From NCBI GenBank assembly GCA_016858145.1, contig JAEHOE010000007.1, positions 1,722,349-1,786,348 on the forward strand: a stretch of 64,000 nt of DNA, written 5' to 3'. Below are positions 13,001-23,400 of this stretch, in pieces. A program made the translations under genes and the position numbers. Position 1 is the stretch's first letter. Every line of letters starts with the position of its first letter. The notes below the pieces were generated by a model. It ran no database searches. It saw only the letters and a list, made by a program, of their open reading frames with translations, and was not told the DNA's origin. This stretch comes from Edaphochlamys debaryana (Eukaryota; Chlorophyta; Chlorophyceae; Chlamydomonadales).

Positions 13001-15464
13001 ACGATACTGAGGCTTGCGCGCTCTGTCCTTACTGGAGGCAGCCCCGCCTTGCGTCCTGCATTCCACCGAATGGGTATTGTGGCCATTTGGGTGGGGCACA
13101 GCCCTGGCAGGGACCACCGAGCGGGGCCTGGGTTGCCGAGTCTGGGCCTGAGCCTGAGCCATACTGCCCCTCCCCTCCGCTGCAGACCACCACCCGCGTG
13201 GAGAACATTGAGATCAAGGCCGCCGAGGAGCGCGAGCCCTGGACGCTGCCGTCCTCCATCTTCAAGAACCGCGTCAAGGAGTGCGACGCACGCGCCTTCT
13301 TCGACTCCCACCAGGTGCGTGCAGCGGACGATGACGGGCCCGAGGCTTGCTAGTCCAAAACGAGTCAGGGCTCGTGCTCTCTATGGGTGCCTTTGGGCCT
13401 TGCTGTGCCTTCGGGCCTCCTTCCCCCCATCTACGCCTGACTCATCCCCTACACGGCGACTGGTACCTGCCCTCGGCCTGCAGGTGGAGGAGAAGATGTT
13501 CGAGCGCGACTGGATGCGCGCCACCAGCAAGGAGAAGTTCGCGAGCATGATGTCCCGCGAGAACAAGGCCAACAAGGAGGGCAAGGACGAGAAGGTGGCC
13601 ATCAAGGAGGTGCACGACGTGCTGCTCAAGTACTGGGCGCAGGTGAGAGCTCCTCCCCTGCCCTAGCGTCCAAGCCTTTGCTCATCCTCTCTGATACCCC
13701 TCGCAAGCAACGGCTTCAGGGGATGCGGGGTTGCGTCTGACCTGGTGCGGGTATCTAACCCTTGCCCCGTTTCGCCCCCAGGTGCTGGGCGCCTTTGTGT
13801 ACTACGCGGCCGGCGGCTCGGGCGACCCCTACCACATGTCCCTCAACGCCTTCACCACCTTCCTTGACGAGTGCGCCATCGCCGACTCGGACTCGCAGTA
13901 CTGCAAGCGCTCCGACTGCGACACCATCTTCATCGTCTGCAACTTCCAGGCAAGCGCAGGGCGAAGAGGCGGAAATGCAGTTGGGCTTCTTGAGGCGACG
14001 CTTGGGCGGGGATGGGCGGGGAGGGTGCTTGCTCCCTGGCAGGGCCCCTGCTTGACCTGACCTCCGCCCCGCCGCCTCCGCCCCGCAGCCGGACAAGAAG
14101 AGCGCCGAGGCTCAGGTCAATATGGAGAACGCCATGATGCGGTACGAGTTCCTCGAGGCCATCGTGCGCCTGGGTAAGCGGGCGTGCCTAGGCATCTGGC
14201 AGGCCGGATGCACGATCGTAAGCTAGGGCTTTAATCTCTGCGCCCAGTGCGGGTACCTCTACCTCCCTAGCCCTGTCCTCTCCTGGGTCTCAAATCTTGG
14301 CTACGTTTGCACATGCTGACCTCGCCTCGTGCTCCCCTCTCCTCAGCCATCGCCAAGTACGGCAAGGGCCAGGCCACGGACGACCTGCCCACGGCGGTGC
14401 AGATGCTGATCGAGAAGAACATCCTGCCCAACCTGGTGCCGGGCGCGGTGCTCAACTCCAACGCCTTCCGCACCGAGCGCCTTTACAACGAGGAGGTGGG
14501 CGTTGGCACGTTGGCTAGGGCCTGGGCAGCGCCTCAACGTTCCAACACGGGGAGCTTGTGCCGCACCGATTGGCCCAGAGCTGAAAAGGCAATCGTCTGA
14601 CTTGCCCCTGTGCCCCTGCCCTCCCCCCTCCGTCCCGCCTTCCAGGTGGACATGGTGTTCAAGAAGCACAGCGTGCTGCTCAAGGCGCTCTACAGCCGCT
14701 ACCGCCTCAAGCCCGTGGGCGGCGGCCTGCGGCCCAAGGTGCTCAAGCTGGACGGCTGGCTGCAGTTCCTGCAAGACTCGCAGCTCGTCGACTCGCAGTT
14801 CACGCTGCAGGTGAGCCGCGTCGGCCCCGCATGTTGCCCCCGCCTTCGCCCTCCTCCACTCCCCTTCGGGGCCCAGCCCGGTCCCTAGCCTCGGTCTCCA
14901 GTACCCGCTTACCTCACCCTCGCCCTCACCCCTCTCACCCCGCACCGCCCTGTCCCATCCTGCCCGCTTCCCGCTTCGCAGGACGGCGGCCTGGCGTTCC
15001 TGTGGGCGCGCATGTACGTGATCGATGAGATCAAGGACTACGCGCGCTACACGTGCCTCTCCTTCACCGACTTCCTGGAGGCCCTGGGCCGCGTGGCGGA
15101 CATGAAGGCGCTGCCGTCCGCCTCCGATCTGGATCTGGCCGGGTACGACAACATCCTCGAGTGGTCGCTCGACAAGGAGCGGATGGAGGGCGGCCCGGGC
15201 GGCGGCGGCGGCGGCGGTGGCGGTGGTGGCGACGGCGGCGACAGTGGCGGCGGCATGGTGGCTGGGTCCCTGGACATTTTCAGGCCGCGCGCGAGTGCGG
15301 GTTTCGACACGCCCAAGACGCGGCCGCTGTACGTGAAGCTGGAGATGTTCATGGACCTGGTGTTCAGGAGGCTGTACTGGGACCCCAGCCAGCCGGAGGT
15401 GCCCTTCAACTACGACGGCCTGCTCAAGCTCATCAAGAAGATCGACAAGGACCTGGGGCCGTGA
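4059..15464 (+). CDS. Large armadillo-repeat-type protein, about 2540 aa, 24 exons
   Basis: The model uses exons 4059-4106, 4196-4370, 4655-4851, 5037-5105, 5247-5882, 6116-6309, 6483-6628, 6766-7151, 7340-8440, 8617-8864, 9038-10448, 10578-10742, 10878-11003, 11180-12076, 12253-12369, 12494-12693, 12819-12987, 13186-13314, 13484-13642, 13782-13949, 14089-14173, 14347-14495, 14646-14810 and 14982-15464. Every junction keeps phase. The N-terminal third is helical and armadillo/HEAT-like, for example NVEVATTTAAAVWALATTG and NMIQFCAASLLATLVLDDDA. Exon 9 carries a ~250-residue Ala/Glu-rich linker; exons 11 and 14 carry Gly/Ser/Ala-rich linkers. The C-terminal ~600 residues form another conserved-looking helical region (FLEAIVRLAIAKYG, FTDFLEALGRVADMKAL), interrupted by a Gly-rich loop near 15193-15255. 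The intron after 13949 starts with GC, not GT. The architecture suggests a large scaffold; a ciliary role is a guess from organism type, and I cannot name an orthologue. Confidence 0.88.
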
Positions 15465-16337
15465 GCGCACCTGCGGTTGGGGCGGCAGCTGCTGCCGTGC
15501 TGGTCTGTGGCTGCGGCAGGCTAGCGGACGGCGGATGGACGGCGTGACAGGGGCATGGAAGGAAGGAAAGGGGGAGGCGGCAAGGGCACTCCAGTGCCTT
15601 GCTGCTGGATGACTGTGTGTTCTGTACGTAGGACCCGTGACCGACGAACCGTAAACCATGGTGGTGTCGAAAGTGGCTTGGAGGCCCAGGCGGCTGTCCA
15701 TATGGCGCTAGGGGCACAAGCACTTTGACTGCATGGGCGTGGGGGGCGGCGTGAGCTGGGGCCGCTACTTCGTGAACGGGTGCAGCGGGCGACTTCCTTT
15801 CCAGTGAGTGGCAGCGACCGGCTGCAATGCCGTGCGAGTATGTGTCGTGGGTACCGGTTTGGGGGAAGCTCTTGCGCACCTGTGTGCAATTTCGGTGGGG
15901 GGGTATGCGCTTTGCGCGAGGCTGAGGGCTGAGGAGGAGAACTGCTTGCTGGGCAGAACTTCAAGGGAAGGGGCACATCAGCATGCATGGGTTTAGGCTG
16001 GGTAGGTGCTTGCTTTGATGCGCGCGGTACTGCCTTCCATTCTTGATGTGATGCACGCTGCTGGTGAACAGCGCCTGCAGCCGTGCAGGACATGAACGAA
16101 CGAGCTGTGTACACCGTCAACGCATGATGGGCTGTTGGGGCACATCTTGTGATCTTGGGTGTGGGAGGTGGGAGGCAGTGAAGGCTTCCGCATGACCAGC
16201 ACGCGATTAGAGGTGCGTTACAAGGCTGCATGGCCATTGGCCACCGCGTGTGGATTGCAGTCTGGCTCACCGGCACTTGTGCTGGCGCGTGTAACACGAG
16301 TGCCGACTGGTCTTCCCTTGCGTCATCAACTGCCCTT
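15465..16337. other. Convergent 3' intergenic region
   Basis: The plus-strand armadillo gene and the minus-strand small ORF converge here, so it is mostly 3' untranslated sequence. No clear TGTAA was found for the armadillo gene. ORFs across it lack coding character. Confidence 0.4.
16218..16222 (-). terminator. TGTAA polyadenylation word for the 16338-16691 ORF
   Basis: TTACA on the plus strand lies about 115 bases past the minus-strand stop at 16338, a suitable position for a Chlamydomonas-type polyadenylation signal. Confidence 0.4.
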
Positions 16338-16691
16338 TCATCCACCTACTTTCGCCCCCTCCGCGACCCACTTCCTCCATTTCTCCGGGCCGGAGCGCGG
16401 GTTGAGCCAGCTTGCCACCTGTGCCCTTGCCGCATCCTCGCCGCCGTCCGGCCCCTGCAGCCCCACCACCGCCGCCTTGAGCGCCTGCCGCACTGCATCC
16501 CCGGCCTGCTGACCCTCGAACGCGCCCCACACCGCATCATACAGCGCAGCTCCTGAGAGGCCTTTGGTGAATTTCGAGTACCGCAAATCGGCGTCGTAAG
16601 CGTCCAAGAGGGCCTGCGCCAGGTTGCCCCGCAGCACCGCTTTGCTAGTCGTGTGCGCCGTCGCTGCCGCCGAAGACGTCAGCTCCGTCAC
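16338..16691 (-). CDS. Small unrecognised protein, probable terminal exon
   Basis: This 117-codon frame reads as a compact amphipathic protein (LAQALLDAYDADLRYSKFTK, then AVWGAFEGQQAGDAVRQALK, then WLNPRSGPEKWRKWV). Its composition is globular, unlike the Arg/Pro/Ala-rich shadow frames around it. The frame opens with GTG and has an in-frame TGA farther upstream with no ATG between, so the true start is probably in an upstream exon spliced in near the CAG at about 16711. It lies downstream of the minus-strand ankyrin gene but shares no recognisable feature with it. I do not recognise the family. Confidence 0.4.
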   Translation of the reverse strand: MTELTSSAAATAHTTSKAVLRGNLAQALLDAYDADLRYSKFTKGLSGAALYDAVWGAFEGQQAGDAVRQALKAAVVGLQGPDGGEDAARAQVASWLNPRSGPEKWRKWVAEGAKVGG

Positions 16692-16982
16692 CAGAGAAGG
16701 TCCGGCGCTGACGTATGCGAGCGCGTCGCGGCGTCACCGCCAGAACGCGAGCCCAGCAACATCATCGCAGCCGCAGCGGAGGCAAGTTCCTGGCTCCGTC
16801 CGTCGGCTGCCCCACGTGTCCCGGCCGCGGCCTGGCTAAAGCAGGACTGGCCCCCCGCTTGCGTGGGAGGGGCTGCCGTCCGAAGCGGCTGAAGCGCACC
16901 AGGCTCCTGTGCGGGACACGGGGATCAGGGAAACCAACTCAGGCGAATCAGTGTCGGCAGCATACTCCAGAGGACATCTCCC

Positions 16983-19831
16983 TCAGCCAGGCGCAGACAT
17001 GGGCACGATGAAATTCCCGTTCCCCACCTGCTGCTCCTCCGCCTCCGTCAGCTCCAGTCGCAGCTCCTCCGACTCGGGTGCTGCCCGATCCTGCACCTGC
17101 CCCGCCTCCGTCAGCTCTGTCCGCAGCCCCTCTGCCTCGGCGGCTGCCCGACTTTGCGGCTGCCTCGCCTCCGCCAGCTGTGTGTGCAACCCCTCAGCCG
17201 CGACGGCTGCCCGATTTTGCAGCTGCCTCGCCTGTGCCACCTCCGCCCGTAAACCCTGCGCCTCGGCGGCTGCTCGCTCCTGCATGAGCCTCGCCTCCGC
17301 CAGCTGCGTCCGCAATCCCTTCGTCTCGGCAACTGCCTGCTCGTGCAGCTGCCTCGCCTCCGCCAGCTCCGTCCGCAATCCCTTCGTCTCAGCGGCTGCC
17401 CGGTTCTGCAGCTGCCTCGCCTCCGCCAGCTCCGTCCGCAAGTCCTCCACCTCAGCGGCCGCCCGTTGTTGCAGCAGTCTCGCCTCCGCCAGCTGCCCCC
17501 GTAACGCTTCCGCCTCGGCGGCTGCTTGCTGTTGGAGCTGCTTCGCCTCCGCCAGCTCCGCCCGCAAGCCCTCCGTCTCAGCGGCTGCCCGGTTCTGCAG
17601 CTGCCTCGCCTCCGCCAGCTCCGTCCGCAAGTCCTCCTCCTCAGCGGCCGCCCGTTGTTGCAGCAGTCTCGCCTTCGCCAGCTGCCCCCGTAACGCTTCC
17701 GCCTCGGCGGCTGCTCGCTGTTGGAGCTGTTTCGCCTCCGCCAGCTCCGCCCGCAAGCCCTCCGTCTCAGCGGCTGCCCGGTTCTGAAGCTGCCTCGCCT
17801 CCGCCAGCTCCGTCCGACACCCTTCCCCTTCGGCGGCTGCCCTGTCTTGCAGCCTCGCCTCCGCCAGCTCCGCCCGCAGCCCCACAGGCATGGCGTTCTG
17901 CTGCCAGTGGGGCCCGTCCGCTCCTTGCGGCTCCCCCTCCGCCTGCCGCTCCTCCTCCGACCGCTGCTGCAACCACGCCAGCACCGCGGCCTTGCCGTGG
18001 GCCTCACGGCCTTCGGCTGCCTCCAGGGCCTCGCCCCACACCACGCCCGGGCAGCCCGCCTCAGCCAGCCACTGGAGCGTGGGCAGGGGCGCACCCTGAC
18101 GCACGCACTGCAGGAAAAGGGTGCCGTGCTTAGAGTCCGGACTCAGGCCACCCTTGCTGGGGTTGTGCCCAACCGAAGGGCCCCAGGGCACGCCAGCGGC
18201 ATGCAGGCGCGGCAGCATGGACCACTCGCCCCACTCCAGGGCTGCCAGGTAGGGGCCTCCGTCGGCCTGGTCGGGGATAAGGGAGCACAAGGTAAGTAGT
18301 CTGACGGATCAAAACAACGAAGGATAAACTCAGGCGGCAGAGCCGCGCTAGCCCTGTGTGGCCTCAAGCTACACAGCTAGGCCCTAGACCTCACCGGCAC
18401 GGGGCAGCCCCACTCGGACAGCAACTCCGGCGTTGCTCCGCATCCAGAGCTCACGGCAGCTGACCAGGCGTGCCCCGACATTGCGCAGCCGTTGGCGTGT
18501 AGCCGGGTCAGCACGTCCAGGGGGCAACGTTGGCATCCGGCACCAGCGGCAAACACCTCAGCGTCCAGGAACGGCTGGGGCGCGCGAAAGGTGTTCCCAA
18601 CCCATTCCAACACCGCGACGTGGCCGCCCTCGGCCGCCCCAAGGGCCACCTGCTTGCGGCACAGCGGCCAGCCCGCCTCCGCGAGTGCCTGCAGCATCGG
18701 CAGGTCCCCACGGGCTGCCAGCGCCCGCATGTCCGCGGGCAGCTGCTCCCCCGACCACACGGGGTCCGCCATTACGCCTTCAGCCAACAGCCACTGAAAC
18801 GCCGGCATGTTGCCCGACACCACAGCCGCGCTGAGGCTCGTGCTGTCGCCTGGCTCCAGCGCTGCCCCTTGGTGCGCGAGCCAGGCCAGGCACTCGAGCG
18901 CCAGGGCGCCCGCTTGGTGGGCCAGGACCAGGGCGTAGTGCCGCGCCTCCGGCCGGGCGCCAAGGCCCACGCACCAATCCGCCTTGGCGATGACGTCGGC
19001 TGTGGTGGAACGCAGGGCGCAGTCCAGGGCTGCGCCCTCTGCCCCGGCCTCCATGTCAAGCTCGTAGCCGTAGCACAGGCGGAGGGCCTGAGCCACCGCC
19101 TCGGCCGTCGGCAGGGGGCAGTGCTCGAGGGCGGCGAGGCAGATGGCGGAGTGGAGCGCGTGTGTGTCTGCCCCCGGTTGCGCCTGGCCCCCTAGCCACT
19201 CGGCCAAGTGAAGGTGGCCGCCGCGGATGGCGTGCGTGGCAGCTTGGCGGATGGCGTTGTCGTCCGACCGCAGGGCGGGGCACTCGCCGAGCGCCCAGTC
19301 GCAGATGCTGCGGTGGCCAGACTCCGCTCCAGCCCGCAGCGCGGCCCGAAAGAGGCGCCCAGACTGGTCTGGCCGCTGTGCCCCAGCCAGCGGCACCGAC
19401 GCCGCCAGCCAGCGGCAGGAGTTCAGCGCGCCGGCGGCCGAGGCTGCGCTCACCACGCTGTCCATGTCGCGCACGTGGCCGCATGCCGTGACGGCGAGCT
19501 CAAGGTTGACGACATCGTCGCTGGCAGCCGTCAAGGTGAGCAGCTCCCCCCGCTGCCGCCGCGAAAAGGTCTTGCAGGCATCGAGCCCAGACCAGCGGCG
19601 TGCGAACGCCCAGTGAGGGACCGGCTTGGAGAGGCAGAGAGGCTGCCCCTCGAATAGCTCTGCTGTGGTCCGGTTCACAGATCGCAAACACGCCACCTCG
19701 TTCGCGCTGAGGTGCTCTGACACTGCGCGCCAGAATGCCGGGATCTGGCACACCAGCGAGAGGCCGCACTCTGAGCTTGCATCCTGACTATGAGCACTAT
19801 CAGATAGCTTGTGGTGCTTGAATGAGCTCAT
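16983..19831 (-). CDS. F-box-like / ankyrin-type repeat protein with coiled-coil tail, 906 aa
   Basis: Two exons are supported: 18395-19831 and 16983-18266, joined in phase across a CCG/GTGAGG...CCAG/GCC intron. The start is the ATG at 19831. Residues about 30-65 resemble an F-box-like opening (HLSANEVACLRSVNRTTAEL). The next ~400 residues contain degenerate ankyrin-type units of the kind common in volvocine algae (AAEGGHVAVLEWV, SGNMPAFQWLLAEG, ARGDLPMLQALAEAGWPLC). Exon 2 begins with two more such units, then passes into 13 units of 21 residues predicted as a continuous coiled coil. The family is usually taken as a protein-interaction scaffold, with the F-box linking to an SCF ubiquitin ligase; that role is inferred. 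An upstream TGA lies in the intron frame, so splicing is required. Confidence 0.8.
17028..17876 (-). repeat. 63-bp coding tandem repeat (21-residue, three-heptad units)
   Basis: Thirteen full units and a partial one encode variants of xELAEARQLQxRAAAExExLR. Each unit is three heptads, so the array should form an uninterrupted coiled coil. Units 2-4 and 5-7 form a higher-order repeat of three distinct units (189 bp): starts TEL, AEL, GQL and ends TEGLR, EALR, EDLR. This indicates recent duplication of a three-unit block by unequal exchange or slippage. Units toward the C-terminus are more diverged. Confidence 0.9.
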
Positions 19832-20461
19832 GAGAAAGCGTTTGGGCGCTATTCCGAGAGATACGGGCTCAGTTTGGGAAGAGTGGGCGCGCGAGGGCGC
19901 GCATCTTCATCACGGGTGATTGGTAGGTAAGCTCAGCTGCAGAGACCTTTGGCAACTCGAAGCCAGGCGTGTGGAGCTCGTGTTCTTAAAGTGGGCGCTC
20001 TTGGGACTTCAGAACGAGGACAGCAGGCTACTCAGGAGGCTAAGATCTGAGGTTGGGCTTGTGTGCGGGCGGGCGGCTAGCGGGAGCGCAGGGGGCAACC
20101 GGGCTTGGGGCCGCCGAGCGCGATTGAGCTGTCGCTACGCTTCCTCGGACCAAGCTCGCGCCGCCCCGCCGCGGCTCCCCAACCAAGCCCGTGCCTGCTA
20201 GGATACAGATATAGGGCTACAGCTGTATGGGAAGCTTCATTGCTGGGGCTGCATGATTGTACTCGGCAGAAATGCCTCGGGGACTGCCGACCTCGGAGCT
20301 GCCCGCGCCCTGCGCCCTGCAGCCGTCGCATACGGCCACAGCGAGCGATGCAACGGGCTATGATGGCGACAAGCTAGTGCTCCGCCACAACAGCTAGCTT
20401 GCCGCTGCCCAGCTGTGCCGCCCACCCTCCTTCAAGGCACTGGCGCGTGCGCAGCGGGTGG
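19832..20461. other. Divergent intergenic region left of the inverted repeat
   Basis: This holds the upstream regions of the minus-strand ankyrin gene and the plus-strand glycosyltransferase gene. No coding ORF or clear TATA box was recognised. Confidence 0.4.
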
Positions 20462-23400
20462 ATGAGGGCCTCGCCGCTCCTTTTACTGCTGGGCGCTGTA
20501 CTCCTGGGCACAGCCCTGTACGGGGCATACACACCGGCCAACAGGCCACGCCCAAGGCCGGCGGGCTCCCCAAGCGCTGGCGGCGACACGGCCTCCCAAC
20601 CGCCCCGCCCCAACCCCTACCCCACCCTCCAACCCGCGAAGCAGCTGCAAAGCCCACGCCCAGCCGACCCCCAGCCCAGCGAACCCCACAGCAACCACCA
20701 CTTAAGCCATGGCCGCGTGCCGGCTTGCCGGCGGCACGGCGACGGCGCGTACTGCTCCGCCGGCCTCACGCGCGGCTACCTGGGGCCCCTGGACACGGCC
20801 GCTCAGCTCCGGGCCGCTTTGTCCGCCACGGCCTACCGCAACGAGCTCATCGTCTTCTCCGACACCCGCATCGCGGACGCCGCCCAGGCTCTGTCCCGGC
20901 TGCGCGGGGGCGGGGGCGGGGGCTACGGTCACGTGCTGTGCGTGATGCCGGAGCCGGGGGACTGCAGCCGCCTGGACCGCGCCCTGACGCCTTGGGCGCC
21001 GCAGCAGGGGCCGCTCAGCTGCGGGACGTATGCGACGCGGGACGAGAGGTGGGGCGGAGAGCGGGGGACGAGGTGTAGGGGGGAGGTGTAACCGGCAGTC
21101 TAGCAAGGGCAGGACGTCAGTAGGCAGGAGACGCTCAAGCCTCCCTTGCTCCCTTGCCCCTTGCTCCCTTTCCGTTCCAGCGGCGAGCCCTACCCGTCGG
21201 GCTTCCGGTACCTTGCTCGTCCCTCCGGCATGGTGGCGTGGTGGCGCAAGTGGTTCACAGTGGGTGAGCGGGGGCGGGGGGGCAGCAGGGAGCAGCACCA
21301 CGGGGCCACCCCACTTGCCCCTCCCCTTCGAACCACCCCTCCGCCCTCCCCTCCCCTCCCCCCAGCCCGCTCCGTGGCCCTGGGCTACGGTGTGCTGGCG
21401 GTGGACTCCGACGTGCTGGTGCTCAGCGACTGGTACTGGAGGGCCAAGCAGGAGCCGCTACGAGGGTTCAGCATGATCAGCCAGGTGGGAGGGGGGCGCA
21501 GTATGGGCTTTGAGGGTTGTCGGGAATGACGGGAGCACGGAAGCGCGTGGGCGAGCGAGAACGCAGGTCAACCAGTCAGCAATATTCTGGGTCTGGGAGG
21601 AAGGGGCGTGCCAGAGGAAAAGCACGAGGATAGACTGGCCGTAGGCATTGTCTGATTTCTGACCTGGATGGCAGTTGAACCAGTCAGGCGTAGGCTGCCG
21701 ACTGAAGGGGATCATGGTCTCTAACCACTCCGCCTGCTGGGCTGGGCTTCCGCGCAGTCCGAGACGCCCACCATACACATCAATGGGGGCTTCTCCTACT
21801 TCCAGGTGCGCCGGAGCAGACAAGCGGGCCGGTGGAGGCACTGACAGAGCACCTGTGGTCGATTGTCTTGAGTATCAGCAGTTACTGTGCATCCCGGCCG
21901 ACAAGGGTGCTCGTGCCGGAGCCTCTCCTTGTCCATGTTGCCAGACAAAGCCACCACTCACCGCTAAGGACCCCTTCCCTCCCTGCCAGAACGCCTCGTC
22001 CGCCGGCCCCGTGTCATGGGTGCTGTTCGAGGCCATGCACCGGGCCGTGCGGTGGGCGGAGGACATGGGCGCGCTGGCAAACATATCAGCAGTCATCGGT
22101 GCGTGCGGGGCACCTGGGCGGGATCCACAGGTGTCCTGGGCCGTGAAGGCTGGCGGAGCACGGTGTATACGCGAGCCCATTAGTGTGAACGCTTGGACTG
22201 CAGAGGGTGGGCAGTACAGTGTTGATGTGCGGGTCAGACGGGTGGTGCGGGCTTGCCGTCTGACGCAGATATGTGTCCATCCTGGCCGCAGCCTCCAACC
22301 AGGACGCCTACGTGGGGTGAGTGGGAAACGCTTGTGTGGTGCGATTGCGACTTGAGCACCTTGGTGAGGGGGTGGCACCTGTCCAGCTAGGCGGTGGCTC
22401 CCCCAAGCGTTGTGGCCTGCCTTGAGCCATGATGGGCTTTCGTGCCCCTTACCTGGGTAAACATCGCTGTCCTCCACCCTCGTTGTCCTGTGCCCTCACC
22501 CCTCGCCTGCGTGCAGCGCCAATGATGACCAAATGGAGCTGACGTTCTGCATGTGGAACGCAGTTATGGGGCAGATCCGCTTCCCGGGTGCGGTGTCGGA
22601 GGCTCGGGCAGGGTGCAGGGGGGGCTCCTTGGTTGCTCACAAGTCCTGCGCATGCGAAGGAGCGACCATCACTCTACTTCGGCGTTGAGCTTCACCTAGC
22701 CAGCACTTTACACATTCCCCACAGAGGTGTCCGTGTTTCTGCGGGACGACCACCCCGCCATTCGCCGCCTCAACGTCACCGACTACAGGGTGAGCGCCTT
22801 TGGACCGAGGCCGGCTCGCCCTGCTAGCCTTGGACAACCTACACTGCGAGGTGTCGTGCGGGCATCCAGCACGGCCCTTGACCAATGTAGCATGCACCCC
22901 GGACAATCACGGTCCGCAGCTTCCAGGCCCCACTCTATTCTTCCCCCTCCCCCCCCGCAGATGTTTATGGACCGCAACAGCCCCCGCTTCACGACCCGCT
23001 CGGGACTGCGGGCCACAGTACGGCCGGCGCAGCAGCGGCAGGACCATTTCCAAGACCAGGTGGGGCGTCAGCTGCGGCCGACTCACACGCCCACGCTTTG
23101 GCGTTCTTCGCCCCCCGGCCTCTGCCGATACCTGCAACCCGCCCCTTTGGTTCTACGCGCTTTGAGCAGGAGTTCGCCCTGCCTGCCCCCCTGGCCGCCC
23201 ACGCGTGCGAGTTTCTGGAGGCTCCCGGCAACTGCAGCCAGCCCCTCGCCCGCGCCACCCTGCGCACCGCACAGCTGCGCATGCCACACAGCGGTGGGGT
23301 GGGGCGTGGGGGGAAGCGTCCGGGGCTGGATGGAAGCAAGATACGCAGAGGGTCTCCCTCCTGCTTGTTTCAACAACCCGTGGTTAAAGTGCTGACCCGT

